This document shows, in pieces, positions 1 to 14,344 of a DNA stretch of 64,000 nt. This DNA comes from Amanita rubescens (taxonomy: Eukaryota > Basidiomycota > Agaricomycetes > Agaricales > Amanitaceae). The notes beneath the pieces were generated by a model, which saw nothing but the letters and a program-made list of their open reading frames with translations, had not been told where the DNA came from and ran no database searches. A program made the position numbers and the translations under genes. Position 1 is the first letter of the stretch; the number at the start of each line of letters is the position of its first letter. The stretch is from assembly GCA_015039365.1 (NCBI GenBank), contig WION01000059.1, positions 1 through 64,000 of the forward strand. Direction: 5' to 3'.

Positions 1-371
1 TTTTGCTCAACTGTTTCTTCTGGAAGGAATGAGGCATCTGTGTGAGCGGTGAATATATAAATCATTACCTTCTTCTTTGGTGATGGTAAGTCGGGGGAAC
101 CAACACCAATAGCGAGTTTCTGTTTCTTCTTCTTTGGCTCTACACTCGCATCTCCCAAATTCGTCGCGCCTCCCATCTCACTTTTATTGGAAGAGAGTAG
201 CAACGCATATTTTTCACGTTCCCTGATGCGCTTTCGTTCATTGTACTTCTTGCGCGACTCTCTGCAACGGTCACAAGTCACCCGCCGGTCAAGGGAAGGT
301 ATGGCGTCCTTCTTTTTGCAACTGGTGCAGTCTTTGAATGACCGAGAAAGAACAGGAATTGGTTGTTCCAT
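1..371 (-). CDS. Hypothetical protein with CxxC pair, 5' part (runs off the left edge)
   Basis: The minus-strand frame is open from the ATG at 371 to the window edge. The product starts MEQPIPVLSRSFKDC and shows two cysteine pairs close together, CTSC at residues 15-18 and CDRC about 16 residues later. A very basic stretch (RESRKKYNERKRIRERE) and a lysine cluster (PKKKKQK) that could be a nuclear localisation signal follow. The cysteine layout suggests a small zinc-binding knuckle, and the basic tail suggests a nuclear or nucleic-acid-binding role; that is inference. The gene is divergent from the cyclophilin, with only 146 bp between the two start codons, so they probably share a promoter. 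The family is not recognised and the 3' end lies outside the window. Confidence 0.6.
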   Translation of the reverse strand, partial: MEQPIPVLSRSFKDCTSCKKKDAIPSLDRRVTCDRCRESRKKYNERKRIREREKYALLLSSNKSEMGGATNLGDASVEPKKKKQKLAIGVGSPDLPSPKKKVMIYIFTAHTDASFLPEETVEQ

Positions 372-517
372 GAGTGCCGTTGTAAAGCTGGTGAAGCGGA
401 GAATCGAGATGGTGGCCTACCAAAGGTCGATATGCGCACGTGATCGTGCGGCTTACAAAAATAGAGCTAAATTGATGATGTGGAAAAGTTTGGCAGTCGC
501 ACAATTCAAAAATCCAA

Positions 518-1371
518 ATGGTCAGTTTTCTAAGGACATTCACAACGTCGGCTTTAGGGGGACATCAACTGTGAGTCTCATAATTTAACACTATCTTTGG
601 TTCTAACGTCTTAACCTTTTAGCGCAGATGTATTCGTAAGTTCTTCTCAAGACGTGTCAAGGCTCTATCGAATCATTTTACACAGTTCAATGTCGCTATC
701 AACTCCAAAAATGCGGGACGCATTGTCTTCAAGTTGTATGATGACGTTGTTCCGAACACAGCCCGCAACTTCCGAGAGCTGGCAACGGGTCAACATGGGT
801 TTGGTTACGCCAACAGTCCATTCCATCGGATAATACCTAACGTGCGTTTACATGGAATTTTTACTTGTCTTACATGAATTGATGATATTCTTCGCAGTTC
901 ATGATCCAAGGTGGCGATTTCACGAATCAGAATGGTACGGGTGGAAAGTCTGTCTACGGACAGATGTTTGCAGGTACATTGAAAATTGAAGGAAAACATA
1001 AATAACTCACAATATTTTAGATGAAAACTTCAAACTAAAGCATACCAAGCCTGGCTTGTTGTCCATGGCCAATGCCGGACCAAACACGAACGGCTCGCAG
1101 GTACGCATTTTTGTAGATTTTGTGAGGAATATGACGTACGAGTCGCTTCTAGTTCTTCATTACAACTGCCATTACCAGCTGGGTAAGTTTCGTCTTCTTA
1201 TGTTCAACTGTCAGTGAGCTTAGTTTATTGTCAAAGCTGGATGGGCGACATGTGGTGTTCGGAGAAGTTGTAAATGGGATGGACGTGGTTAGGCGAATTG
1301 AAGCTGTGGGCACGGAAAGTGGGAAGCCAAAGAAAACAGTCACAATCACCTCAAGCGGTATCGTAGAGTAA
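518..1371 (+). CDS. Mitochondrial-type cyclophilin (peptidyl-prolyl cis-trans isomerase)
   Basis: Exons are 518-570, 623-635, 686-841, 898-973, 1021-1100, 1153-1182 and 1237-1371; the phases add up to 180 aa. All introns are GT-AG and 47-56 nt long. The enzyme isomerises X-proline peptide bonds during protein folding. Catalytic and ligand-site residues are present: [15 protein letters not shown] carries the active-site Arg and Phe, followed by the [16 protein letters not shown] motif and the Trp of ITSW that contacts cyclosporin. The first exon encodes [15 protein letters not shown], an Arg/Ser/Thr-rich leader that resembles a mitochondrial presequence, so matrix location is inferred. Exon 2 is only 13 nt. 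The start was chosen because it alone gives this leader in phase with the conserved [13 protein letters not shown] cytosolic isoform starting downstream cannot be excluded. Confidence 0.88.
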
Positions 1372-1800
1372 TTTCGGTCTTGCTCGGCCTGCAAGGTATT
1401 CATGTCCTGTCTATTCCAAAAAGTTTTAATATCGTCCTTCGAGCCTTATGAATATTGTCCGTGCATTGCTGCCTGCCGTCGGGTCGGCGAGGAGCTCCAT
1501 GCCGTTATAGACCTGATTGTTACGAAATCGTCAGGGTCGCCTTTATCTCTTTCAAGCAGTGCTTGCGTCCCTGACATCAATTGCAAAGCTTTCAAACAAT
1601 ACTCTTCTAGTGACTACATTGCTCGGTTAATGTCATTTGCGGCCATCTAAATAGCCATCTTGGTGGCAATTGTCTGCGCATATATAAAAGGTCCTCCATT
1701 TTTCTCTATTGTTCTCCATTCCTCGTCTTGCTTATCCTCCGTTGCTGTGCGTGACTGACGCTTCGTGTTCTTCATTGCTAACTCTGCTCAGGAAAGCAGG
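1372..1800. other. Intergenic region with TATA-like box
   Basis: No credible coding sequence is seen in this stretch. A TATATAAAAG box at 1681-1690 lies about 110 bp upstream of the next start codon and is the likely core promoter of the leucine-rich gene. Confidence 0.4.
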
Positions 1801-2904
1801 ATGGAAAGCTTTTACGCCGATTTGCATGTCTGCCTCAACGACCCAACAACGTGCATGAAGTTGCTGCGCAGTCCTCCAGTTGAGGCCCAGGGCATCCTTA
1901 TCGCGCTTGATCCGGCGTTGCCCTATTCTCCTCAGGACGCCGAGGAGATGACCCTCCAACTCCTCAAGTCGTTTTCGTCCTGCAGGCAATTGACGTCCCT
2001 CACTCTTCCCAGAATCTCCCCCGTTCACGCGCCAATCATTGCAAATTACTCCACCATCACGCACCTGTCAATCGGCAAAATCAACCTCTTTGTCGCCGTA
2101 CACATCCTCACTATGTGCACCTCACTCCAGAACGTTGAATTCAAAATGATAACATACAGCACAAAGCAATCCATGCCACCGCTCCTCTACGACCGCCAAC
2201 AACTAAAAGCCATGAAAAGCATCAAGATACACGATGCACAATGTCACTTCATGGACCTACTCCACCACTTTGCATGTCCTGGTCTTGAAGTCTTGGACGT
2301 GACCAACAATCGGATGCAATGTTCAGTGGGCGAGCAACTACAATGGTTCTTGTCATGCGAAACTGCATTCACCGACTTCCTGCTCCACTCCGCCAGTAAT
2401 TTGAAGGAGTTGTCCGTCTTCGACGATAACGAAAGCGACCCGTTGGACGTCGGGCTTGCCGAGACATTGCATTACGTCTTCAACCAAATCCTTCGCCACC
2501 CGTGTGCTCTGGAAAAGGTTTGCCTCCCAAGGTTAACAGAGATGCCGTTCAAGCACAATGGATCCGGGTTCTTACACGATCTGCGTGATGCGATTTCCCT
2601 GCTTTCTCAGGAATTGCCTGTGGACCGTGTTATGGATCCGCCTCCACCTGCTCCCGGTGCCATACGAGCGTACATTCATGATGCGGTCAGGGGTGGAGCA
2701 TGTGTTCGTCCGAGAGAGGAACATGTACCGTTGGCCAAGGACCACTCGACTAACATTATGCCGAAAGGTTACGTGTTTGCCTGTGACGACTGCCCGCAGA
2801 AAACGCGGAACGAGAAGAGCATACTAGCCGTTAGAATGTTTGCCGAACTTGCTGACTTTCATTACGATATCCGCATCGGAGACAGGATAGTTTTGAACTG
2901 TTGA
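1801..2904 (+). CDS. Leucine-rich, F-box-associated-type hypothetical protein
   Basis: Single open exon of 367 aa from the ATG at 1801 (MESFYADLHVC) to the stop at 2902-2904. An upstream in-frame ATG at 1765 would add 12 residues but lies in what looks like 5' UTR. The sequence has spaced leucine-rich segments (LTSLTLPRI, THLSIGKINL, SLQNVEFKM, GLEVLDVTNN) like the repeat half of basidiomycete F-box/LRR proteins, but I see no clear F-box at the N-terminus. A role as a substrate-recognition scaffold is only suggested by this resemblance. The TATATAAAAG box at 1681-1690 is well placed to drive it. The gene is intact and the family uncertain. Confidence 0.65.
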   Translation: MESFYADLHVCLNDPTTCMKLLRSPPVEAQGILIALDPALPYSPQDAEEMTLQLLKSFSSCRQLTSLTLPRISPVHAPIIANYSTITHLSIGKINLFVAVHILTMCTSLQNVEFKMITYSTKQSMPPLLYDRQQLKAMKSIKIHDAQCHFMDLLHHFACPGLEVLDVTNNRMQCSVGEQLQWFLSCETAFTDFLLHSASNLKELSVFDDNESDPLDVGLAETLHYVFNQILRHPCALEKVCLPRLTEMPFKHNGSGFLHDLRDAISLLSQELPVDRVMDPPPPAPGAIRAYIHDAVRGGACVRPREEHVPLAKDHSTNIMPKGYVFACDDCPQKTRNEKSILAVRMFAELADFHYDIRIGDRIVLNC

Positions 2905-3465
2905 ATAAGTATCACACTAAGTATTCCATCAGTAATATAATGTTATATTTTCAACATGCTGACGTGGCATTGTCGCGTTATCGATTGTAATTGCGTAATA
3001 GATCACATGAACACTACGAAAACCTGAATTTCCTTCGCATGCGATAAGCCGCGACAACACAGCATTTAGACATCAGCTCTTTCTATTCGAAAACTCTAAA
3101 CGATGGTTTGGCTGGCTCACGTCAACCAAGTTACGAACTCGGTATCAACGCATGTCAATTTCTGAGCGCTGACTTCAAGGCACTGATCTTAGACCGCCTC
3201 AAGTGGGCGTATCCTCCCACGTAACACCATAGTAACCCGCAAGATAGCACCCTAGAACGCGTAAGTGTTCAGTATGTGGGTGTTCGAGCGGCGCCGCGTT
3301 ATAAATCAGGTCTGATGTGAAGCTTACAGGACTTCAAATCAGTATTACTGATCATCCCATTTCGTCACATATTTCACAGGCCACATAGTACTTATAATCA
3401 GAGACGGGCTCAGTGAAAAGCATCATCCAAAGTCTTTTGGTTTCATCGAATCTCTCTACAGAAAC
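2905..3465. other. Intergenic region, promoter side of the first OYE gene
   Basis: No gene is seen. A TTATAAA box at 3299-3305 lies about 160 bp before the OYE start codon. Confidence 0.35.
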
Positions 3466-5014
<1,549 letters not shown>

Positions 5015-6060
5015 ACTAGATACAGAGTAATATATCAATGTAGTATGTGTATGATGGATAATGAAATGTGATGTCACTCTGTAACATTTCCTTAATTTGA
5101 ACGTCTTCTTTCAGCAAAGCCAGGTCTCCAGTGCTGTATATTTGACCCGCATCTGGAGTCTTGACATTGTGGGCACGTCGGCCCCGCATTTGAATTCTTC
5201 ACGCTCGTCAGAGCTTCTCGGGCTTTGGAGGTTGGCTTGCGACACGCCAGTTGGTGCCCAACTGATGCGTCATCCCGTCGGCAAGGATCTCTCCAACGTA
5301 TCTGGAATCATCCTTTCTCGGTGGGCATGTCGGGCGGTGTGGTCTCCGTAACATTGCTAAATATCTGGTGCAGCTCGTGATGAGATCCTTCACGAATTCC
5401 TGGAAGCATAACTTCCATCCATCAACAATATCATCTTGTGTCGTTGCCGTAAGTACCTGCCATAAGTCTAAGCATCGCTATGCTCAATAATGTGTCCTGC
5501 AGAGCCTCTTGCTCTAGCAGTTGGCCGAGACAGGAAATGCTTGCTGAATATTTTATTATAATAACGCACATGAAGGCAATGAATGACCAACGTTGCCCTT
5601 CATGATCCGCAATTTTGATGCATTTTTAGGTCCTCTATATCTGATATGGCCGATTCAGGATGCTGAATGATCTTCGAATATCAGACTAAGTATAGTGTCT
5701 GCGACGCGACCGTTTGATGATGCCATGGAGATCGGTAAAAACTAGCGCAATACTGATGCTGTGGCGAGCTCGCCTAACAATTTCAAACTACAATTTGTTC
5801 AGACTCTGCGTCAAAAAAAACGGACTCCCAACTTTTTATTTGTAATAAAGTTAGTGCAAACTGATATAAGTGCGATCGGAATGCAATATGAAGCTTTTCG
5901 TGATATGGGGACAAGAGCATCATGATCAATTCCGCGCCATCAAGGATATCCCACTTTGGCACATATTTCGCATGCAAGAAAGTACTTATAGCGAGAAGAT
6001 TGACGGCCCCCGTAGTGTGTATCCGCTCTCCACTTTATTAACAAATAACCGTGCAGAAGT
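5015..6060. other. Intergenic spacer between the two OYE paralogues
   Basis: About 1 kb with no reading frame that looks coding on either strand. It must contain the terminator of copy 1 and the promoter of copy 2; I see no convincing repeat in it. Confidence 0.35.
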
Positions 6061-7627
<1,567 letters not shown>

Positions 7628-8341
7628 AGATTCAAACTGTATGTTTATGTTGTGTATGGGCCCGCCCTGGAATGTGGGATGCGAGCTGCACTGACAACTT
7701 GCACTTTCCATTGATCGATTAGTGATATTATTAGCATGTGCACCTTTTTACGTAAGGAGCACTTCCATTTCCAGACTTCTGAGTCTTCGTACTAGCTCGT
7801 AATCGCGCCCGTCAGATTAGGAATTCATCATCATCAACAGAGCCGTCTTTCTAAAAGTTCTAAAAGAAGGTACCGAGTTTGTCAAGACGGGCGCCGTCGT
7901 TGTGTTTTGACATTGACACCGGCCTCCAATAATGTTCCTGGCATCAAGCATTGAGCTTCAGGGTCAAAATGTCTTCGGATTGTAAGCCCGATTTCTCACT
8001 TGAAATGTCTAGGCTTTCGGATTATGCTGATGCACCAATTCTGTAATAATAAATCGGAAATTTTTACTCAAATAGGTCGTTGCGCTGTGTATGCCGTCCC
8101 CAGACTTAGGCCGTACCAATCTCCTAACTTGGTGTTCAACTTCTAATCGAATCTTCCATTGGAATGGTCGTGGAGCCTACGTACTGGCAGCTCCACATAC
8201 TTTGCTATATAAGTATCCGCTCCTTGTCATACTTCGCCTAATGTCGTAATAATAACATTGGCGCCATCATCGACGGGGAGCCGAAAAGCGTCTTGAATCC
8301 CTAGCGCGACTGCATTCCTCAATACCCCCTCGATTCTGGGC
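7628..8341. other. Intergenic region with TATA box for the secreted-protein gene
   Basis: No coding sequence is recognised. TATATAAG at 8206-8213 lies about 130 bp upstream of the small secreted protein start. Confidence 0.35.
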
Positions 8342-8670
8342 ATGTTTGGCAAGGTTCCCTTGTCTCTGTTGTGCCTCGCAGCCGGTGGAATTGTTCATGC
8401 TGCATTTCTTATTACGGATGTTAACGAAATGTAAGCAGTTAATGTTTTTAGGATTTTCCGCCTCACGTTATTGATGCAATCTCTAGACCGCTGACCGCCG
8501 CGAACAATCAGTCTCAGGACATTGCCGCCTGTGGCATCCGGGGCTTCTTTCCACACACTTGCTGGAGATACTGCAATAGGCCCAAGTGGTGTTGGATTCA
8601 GCCAGATACCACATGTTATCGTGATAGTGACTGCAACTCAGATGCTCCATGTTATGGGGTCTGCGGTTGA
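8342..8670 (+). CDS. Small secreted cysteine-rich protein
   Basis: Exons are 8342-8430 and 8487-8670, with a 56-nt GTAAGC...CTCTAG intron; the product is 90 aa. The N-terminus (MFGKVPLSLLCLAAGGIVHA) is a textbook signal peptide with a likely cut after the Ala-rich end. The mature part is about 70 aa with eight cysteines spaced C-x9-C-x3-C-x5-C-x7-C-x5-C-x5-C-x3-C, which fits four disulfides in an extracellular protein. It has its own TATA box about 130 bp upstream. Such proteins act as effectors, defence peptides or wall proteins in fungi, but nothing here says which. The prediction rests on an intact frame across a good intron, a signal peptide and an even cysteine count. No paralogue is seen in the window. 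Confidence 0.72.
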
Positions 8671-8994
8671 CTAGTACGGAAGGATTTCGTACCAGATTCT
8701 TGCACGTACAATGATGGTTGGGAGAACCTCCCCACAGATGACTCATCAATTGATAGTAAACATATGGTCCTATGATTCCCGCTATGTCTTGCAATGTAGA
8801 TATAATTCGGTTCCTAGTATGCTAACAATGTGCCGTTTGTAATCTCAAAGGAAAGTTCAGTAGAAACAAAAAAACTGCGCTTTAAAGAGATACCGCACTC
8901 ATTTATGAACTTCAGTTTTAGTATTCGTTAATATTTCTACACGGCGCGGCTATAATACAACAAATTTGATACCAATGTACATCGTACTCGAGAT
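8671..8994. other. Short spacer between convergent genes
   Basis: Convergent 3' ends of the secreted-protein gene (+) and the RNase H-like gene (-). Nothing else is recognised. Confidence 0.3.
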
Positions 8995-10482
8995 TTATCC
9001 CACAAAATTCGTGATAGGAATAAGGAGGTGCGCGAGATGTCGCGGAACGGGTGGCACATACGACAACAGCGTGGCGTTCAACCCTGGTACGCCGCGAGAT
9101 GGGTTGTCCGCCAGATTCTCCATGCTGGAGATCCATTTCATGCTAAGCTGAATGTCATATTCATCGACCATGTCGAGAATACGCGAAAGCACTTGCTGCT
9201 GAAGTAGGGGATTCGCGGATTGTTTCTCGATCGCCTTCACAACTCCGGCATTGTCAGAACGAACGAGAATAGAAATTGAATTTGCGTTCCGCTCTTGCCA
9301 TGTAGCCCAATGAATGGTTGTCCATAAGCCAATTTCGACAGCCAGCATCTCTGTCCAGCTGACGTCGGGCGATTTGCCTGTAAGGGGAACTGCATCCGTA
9401 AATTTCCATGCCAGCCATTGGTCATCCATCACAAATCCAATCCCCCAAGCCGAGGCATCGACGTATATTTCAACGTTTACTTCGCCACTCGGTGGAAGTT
9501 GTGGCGGATCAGATGCAGAACGTGGCCTGTTACGCCAGTTTATCAAGGCGAACCGCTGTAATTCCGTGCGTTGATCGCGTGCCGTTTGGTGAGCTGCGGC
9601 ACAGAATGCCCTGACCCGTGTCAGGGCTGATTCATCTCCTGAATGAGCGGCCTTCATGAGCGCTTGCAGGTGACCAAACGTTGTTATTGGCTTTGGACTA
9701 TGAACGGGTAATGGCTTCGGGAGTGTGGGTGTGGATTTTGGAATCGCGGGCAAAATCGTAGCTTTCCGGGAAGGCGGACTAGCCGTGACCGGCGTCTTCG
9801 GTTCCTGGAATTCGAAGGGAATCGGGATTATAGGGAGATTGTTTTGTAACGTCCTCCCCAGCTCTGTAGTCTTGTAATTGGTGACTCGGTTCGTGAGGCG
9901 ATTTCCAGCGCTCGAATCATCGAGAACAGCGTCATCGTCCACAACTTCCGACGTTGAGCAACGATCAAGATCGTCGGAAAAAACCGAGGAACCGAGTAAC
10001 AAGCGCTCCAGAGTAGAGGAGTCGCTTCCATCGGAACAGCTTCTCAGCGATTTCGCCGGGCTACCGATGCCCTTTTCCTGCGACAGCTCATCGAAAGCAA
10101 TTCGTAGGGCCAATACTTGATCCCGCAATAGGTCCAATTCTCCTTTCGCCACATCTAGCAGCTGTTTATGCCGTTCAAGATTTTGAACGGCCTGATCTCG
10201 CTCCTCCCTGGAACGCGTCAGCAGTGCCATATCATGCTCCTCCTGCAGTAGCCGTCCTTCACGGACGCCATCAAGGAAGGTTGAGGAGAGGCGCACCTCC
10301 CTCTCACTGAGGGCATCCTTGAACGATTGATCATTGCTTTGTTTCGCAGTCACTAGGTGGGCCACGTAGGAACGACATATCGCGCAACTCATCGGGTGAA
10401 CTATGCCAAAGTTTGGCCTGAAAGTCCATGCCAACGCAGTCTCGTCGATGGGAGTGCGCTCGGGATCAACGACATCGTGCAT
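8995..10482 (-). CDS. Coiled-coil protein with a C-terminal retroelement-type RNase H-like domain
   Basis: Single open frame of 495 aa. The N-terminal third has a CAIC pair (about residues 33-36) and a long charged heptad region (about 60-140, e.g. EERDQAVQNLERHKQLLDVA), predicted coiled coil. The middle is Ser/Pro-rich. The last roughly 160 residues read as an RNase H fold: VEIYVDASAWGIGFV (first Asp near 341), SWTEMLAVE (Glu near 379), VRSDNAGVVKAI (Asp near 409) and ENLADNPSRG (Asp near 458). All four acidic residues of the D-E-D-D site are therefore present. This domain resembles the RNase H of reverse-transcribing elements, especially the DIRS/tyrosine-recombinase type, yet no reverse transcriptase lies beside it. 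The long intact frame suggests a domesticated host gene. An isolated retroelement relic is the alternative. Confidence 0.7.
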   Translation of the reverse strand: MHDVVDPERTPIDETALAWTFRPNFGIVHPMSCAICRSYVAHLVTAKQSNDQSFKDALSEREVRLSSTFLDGVREGRLLQEEHDMALLTRSREERDQAVQNLERHKQLLDVAKGELDLLRDQVLALRIAFDELSQEKGIGSPAKSLRSCSDGSDSSTLERLLLGSSVFSDDLDRCSTSEVVDDDAVLDDSSAGNRLTNRVTNYKTTELGRTLQNNLPIIPIPFEFQEPKTPVTASPPSRKATILPAIPKSTPTLPKPLPVHSPKPITTFGHLQALMKAAHSGDESALTRVRAFCAAAHQTARDQRTELQRFALINWRNRPRSASDPPQLPPSGEVNVEIYVDASAWGIGFVMDDQWLAWKFTDAVPLTGKSPDVSWTEMLAVEIGLWTTIHWATWQERNANSISILVRSDNAGVVKAIEKQSANPLLQQQVLSRILDMVDEYDIQLSMKWISSMENLADNPSRGVPGLNATLLSYVPPVPRHLAHLLIPITNFVG

Positions 10483-12087
10483 AACGGTGAAAATGGGGGA
10501 GAGCTCGGGGTGGGATGAAGTGGGATGGGTATACGGATAACATGCTTAGTGGACAGCCTTGTTGTATATGTGGGCGATGCACGTGCCCTGGGAACCTTGC
10601 GCCCGCACGCTGCACTCACGTTGTATATCCGTTTACATCCACACCATTCGAGAAGACAACGATGCACGGCCCTGCTAGTTGTTCACCATGCTACGAATAC
10701 ACGTGTGTGCACAGTGCTTTCTCAAAGAACAATGACACTTACAAGCTGATATAGCGGAATAAATCGGTTCGGACAAAGAAGTACAAATTGATGAGCGCGG
10801 AGATACTAGGGCGCTCCGCCTGGGATCCGAGCTAAATGTCATTCTTCAAGCTTCAAATGCCCAGAGATGATTCGATGATGAGTTGTATCCTTGCAATGCC
10901 GTCAGCGCCTATTTCGCCACTACTGGCTCAACCACAAAATCAGACGACGCACATCTCTATGGGCGGCGGGCGAATCAACGGATGTTAGGCGCAGCAAACC
11001 GAACTTCCGTACGTCCCAAAACGTTCGTACTCTGTTGCGCAATACCTAATTGACCTAGGGGCGAACGTTAAAAGCCTCTTCACGAGGTCTTGATCCTTTT
11101 TCCGGGACTTCAAAGACAAAGGGAACGCCAGGCTTTCACGACTTATGATAATGATTCCGTGTGGGGCTCTGTACCGGCTTCGAGTGCGCGCCAAGCACCA
11201 AGCTTTGCCGGAAAGAAAGCTACAAACAAAATCGTTATTGCTCTGCTCATCGCCGTACTTTCAACATTCCGCACCATGTAATTGTCTTGCTTGGCTCATG
11301 ACCATATTTTGGACATTGTATATGCGATGTGTTTGGTGAGGTTGCGAATGTGCAGCCTTGCAACCAAAGCCTTGGCGCTACACCTGCTGCGGTCGTGTAT
11401 TTAGCGTGGAAAATCGGACTCGTCGACACTTACATCTCAGATTACTTGTTTGTATCTGTCACAATATGCAACACCCTTGTATGCAAACTTTGCTTTAAAA
11501 TTGCCTGGACAAGCTAGCGCGAATTGTATTTGCTGATGATCGATGAGGTGGTACGTAGCTCGTTTGTCAGTTTGTCCATTCAGGGACTGATGTGACATTT
11601 CGGTGTATGCGAGCTCGGTGCCATTTCGGCCTTCCCAGAGGCTTCGTAGGACGCCAAGGAACCCTTGTTGCCATCTGGAAATCGGCCGCTTTGATGTTGT
11701 ACGTATGACGCCTCTCCGAATCGAACCAAGCTAAAAATAGAATCGCCCTGATGCCTACATCCGACGCCCCCTTGAATAATCCTCCAGAATTATGCCTGAC
11801 ATATCGACTAAGTATCTGGAAGACCTGTCATGTTTTTTATGAGAGGAAGCTTGCCTTTTCCGAGTTAACCTCTGCCGCAAATCAAATTTTACGGACGGTG
11901 GGCCTTCTTCTGTGCTTTCCGTGAAGAATCATACTTTAGATTATCACGACTCCGGCCACCGCGGCCACCGTGACACTTCTATTTTCGTCGTTTGTGTTCT
12001 CTTGTTGTATACTGCTTGAAAAAAATATCGAGCTGGCCTGTGTATCGTACACAAAATAACAAACCAGAACTCGGTGGATGCCGCTGA
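10483..12087. other. Gene-poor interval
   Basis: About 1.6 kb with only short overlapping frames on both strands, none with recognisable motifs or convincing intron structure. I see no repeat or RNA gene in it. Confidence 0.35.
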
Positions 12088-13962
12088 ATGCTAGTTAGGA
12101 AGCAAGACATCTTTCCCAGTCATTATCTCTCAGAAACCTTCGCGCCATCCCCTCGTATGACACCTCAGGGTCTAGAAGATTTCGACTTCTATTTAGCAAA
12201 TCTGGCGACCCCCACAGGATCGACAAAAATGTTCACTACTTTCTCTCAATTTTTACCTTCGCTGATTTTTCGCTTCGCCCAGGAATAGCTCCGAAGCACC
12301 ACTTTGGCAACCAAGCGTCTTTCAGCTACCCGACGATCTCTTCTCTATAACCAGTTCCGCAGAGGACGACCTCGTCTCTGTCCTATTGAGGGACATTCAG
12401 TCCAGTAACTTTGATAATCGCATTGGTGACGTGCCGTCGATTTGTGATTTTCTGGACACAGAATTTAGTCATGAGTTTGACGTGCACGACGTCCTACACT
12501 ACGAGGACAAAGAGATTAATGCTTCAGTACCGAGCGCCGTAACAGCGGCCGTTGACACTGCGTGCCAGTTTCCGGAGGTGGCCTCTGATGAAACTTTGTC
12601 AGCGGAAACTGTCCACAATGCAGTTTCCCGACAGTCTGATGTCACAGGCCACCATGCAGCAAGGGATCAGTCCTCTGTCAACTCCGACGAAGAGAGAACC
12701 CAGCGCGGCATAATTGATGCATCCGTTCCGGCAAAGCCACCGCACGGGCGAGAAATCAGTCCTCCTTTGTCTAGGCCACAAACCAGGCGCTCCAATCAAA
12801 GACCAACAGATTCGCATGCTGCCACGCACCCTCCTCGTCCTGACAATGCCAAAGGCGAGCTTTCATCTTATCCTGATTTTAACAGTATTTCAATACCACA
12901 ACGCAGATACAAGTGACATGGGCGCGCCGAGCCTCCAAAATATGCATGAAGAGCATGGTGGTGTCGACGAACACCCTCCGAGGTAATTCGACGCGTCTCT
13001 CTAGCGGAAACATTCCTTACTGAACGTGGACAAGCCCGACGCGTGAAAGTGCGCATATACCCGATACTCCCCCCAGTAAACCCCAAATCTGGCTGAAGCC
13101 AAGATTAATCAAAACGCCAGCCGGGTGCGAAGTTGCGGATGCCACTAGTCCAACATTTCACCCGGCGCCAGTCCAATATCATCTTCTTCCAATTCGCGGT
13201 CGTCCTCGTGGCTCAAAGACAGGCGGGAAACAGAATCAAACTAACGCATCCTCAAGCTCCGGTTTGGGCGACGCGCCACAGCCTTTTGATTATTCCGCAC
13301 CAACAACGACTCTAGATTCTACAACAGAGAAGCAGAAAAAGGCTAGAGCCAAGCCAAAGAAAGTCGTCCAACCAAATCCCTATCCAGATTTATCAAAGTA
13401 TCCTGCGAGAGGCGAAAAACGCACTAATGACGATATTTCCACTCCACGGTCCCCAACGGCATCTTCTTGTGGCTCCGATTCCATCATCGGTAATACTACA
13501 TTCTTGCATTCGATAGGGAGTCCACCGACGATGCATTACCCTTTGTCGATCCCGGACGATCCAGGCTTCTTTGTTCTAACAAACGCTGAATGGGACGACG
13601 CGTCTCAGGCACTCAGCGCTCGCCCTTATGCCCCGACATGTCGCGGCGATCGCTTCCTTTGTTCTTCTAATGAAACTTCAGTCCCAGAAGGATCACTGGT
13701 CTATCCTGTCCTGATGCCGCCCGGTGCTCCGTCAAGTTCCTTGACTGCGTCGACTGACACCTCGTGTGGGAAGCGGAAGCGGGTTATGGACGACAATGAA
13801 CTGGTTGAAACAAAGAACAGCCACAAACGATGGGCTGTGAAAGCCTCAAGTTCCTCACGGCAGGGATTGTATGGCAATCGTGTCGCGGCTATCTCATCTA
13901 CACCTATGCGCAGCATCTCGATTCATCAGTCTCCGATGACCAAAAAAGATGATAAGCCATAG
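12088..13962 (+). CDS. Hypothetical nuclear protein with AT-hook-like motif
   Basis: Reconstructed exons are 12157-12230 (or from an in-frame ATG at 12088), 12283-12836, 12886-12982 and 13035-13962, giving 550 aa from the second ATG. Phases match throughout, but the first two donors (GTTCAC, GTCCTG) are unusual, so intron 2 is the weakest part. The N-terminal half is acidic and Ser-rich, like an activation region. Near the middle RGRPRGSKTGGK matches an AT-hook, which binds the minor groove of AT-rich DNA. Further on are basic KKARAKPKKV and GKRKRV clusters that could serve nuclear import. Long disordered Ser/Pro stretches make up the rest. A chromatin or transcription role is inferred; no catalytic domain is visible and the family is not recognised. 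Confidence 0.6.
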
Positions 13963-14344
13963 CAGATCTGCAGAGAGATTTGCGAGGCTATAACCTTACA
14001 TCTTCGTCGTCCCATAGAGCGCATCCAACGTCAACCCACTGTACCATACACGCCATGTACTAGGCCTAGTCGGCAGGAACGAGTAAATTAGCGAATGATG
14101 TACACTAAATAGTAAATCAAATAAGCGACGTGCTGCAATTCTTGCCAAGTAGTTTCTGTTCCCCTAGCGGCTCGATCTTCGTGATGGTATCACAGGGCCA
14201 TCTAACACACCCCGTTTCATAGTCTATGGCGAAGATGCGTTACACACTCAAAAGGTCAGATCAAGTGTTGCGATCGGAATCACCAACTAACTAACTACGT
14301 TCATATAGTACATAGTAGTAAGTATACCGGGAGTCATCAGGCAT
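13963..14344. other. Spacer between convergent genes
   Basis: Nothing coding is recognised between the AT-hook gene (+) and kinase-like gene A (-). Confidence 0.3.

Noticed and set aside
5097..5393. Small overlapping frames between the OYE genes
   Set aside because: Short, open on both strands, no homology recognised and no intron structure.
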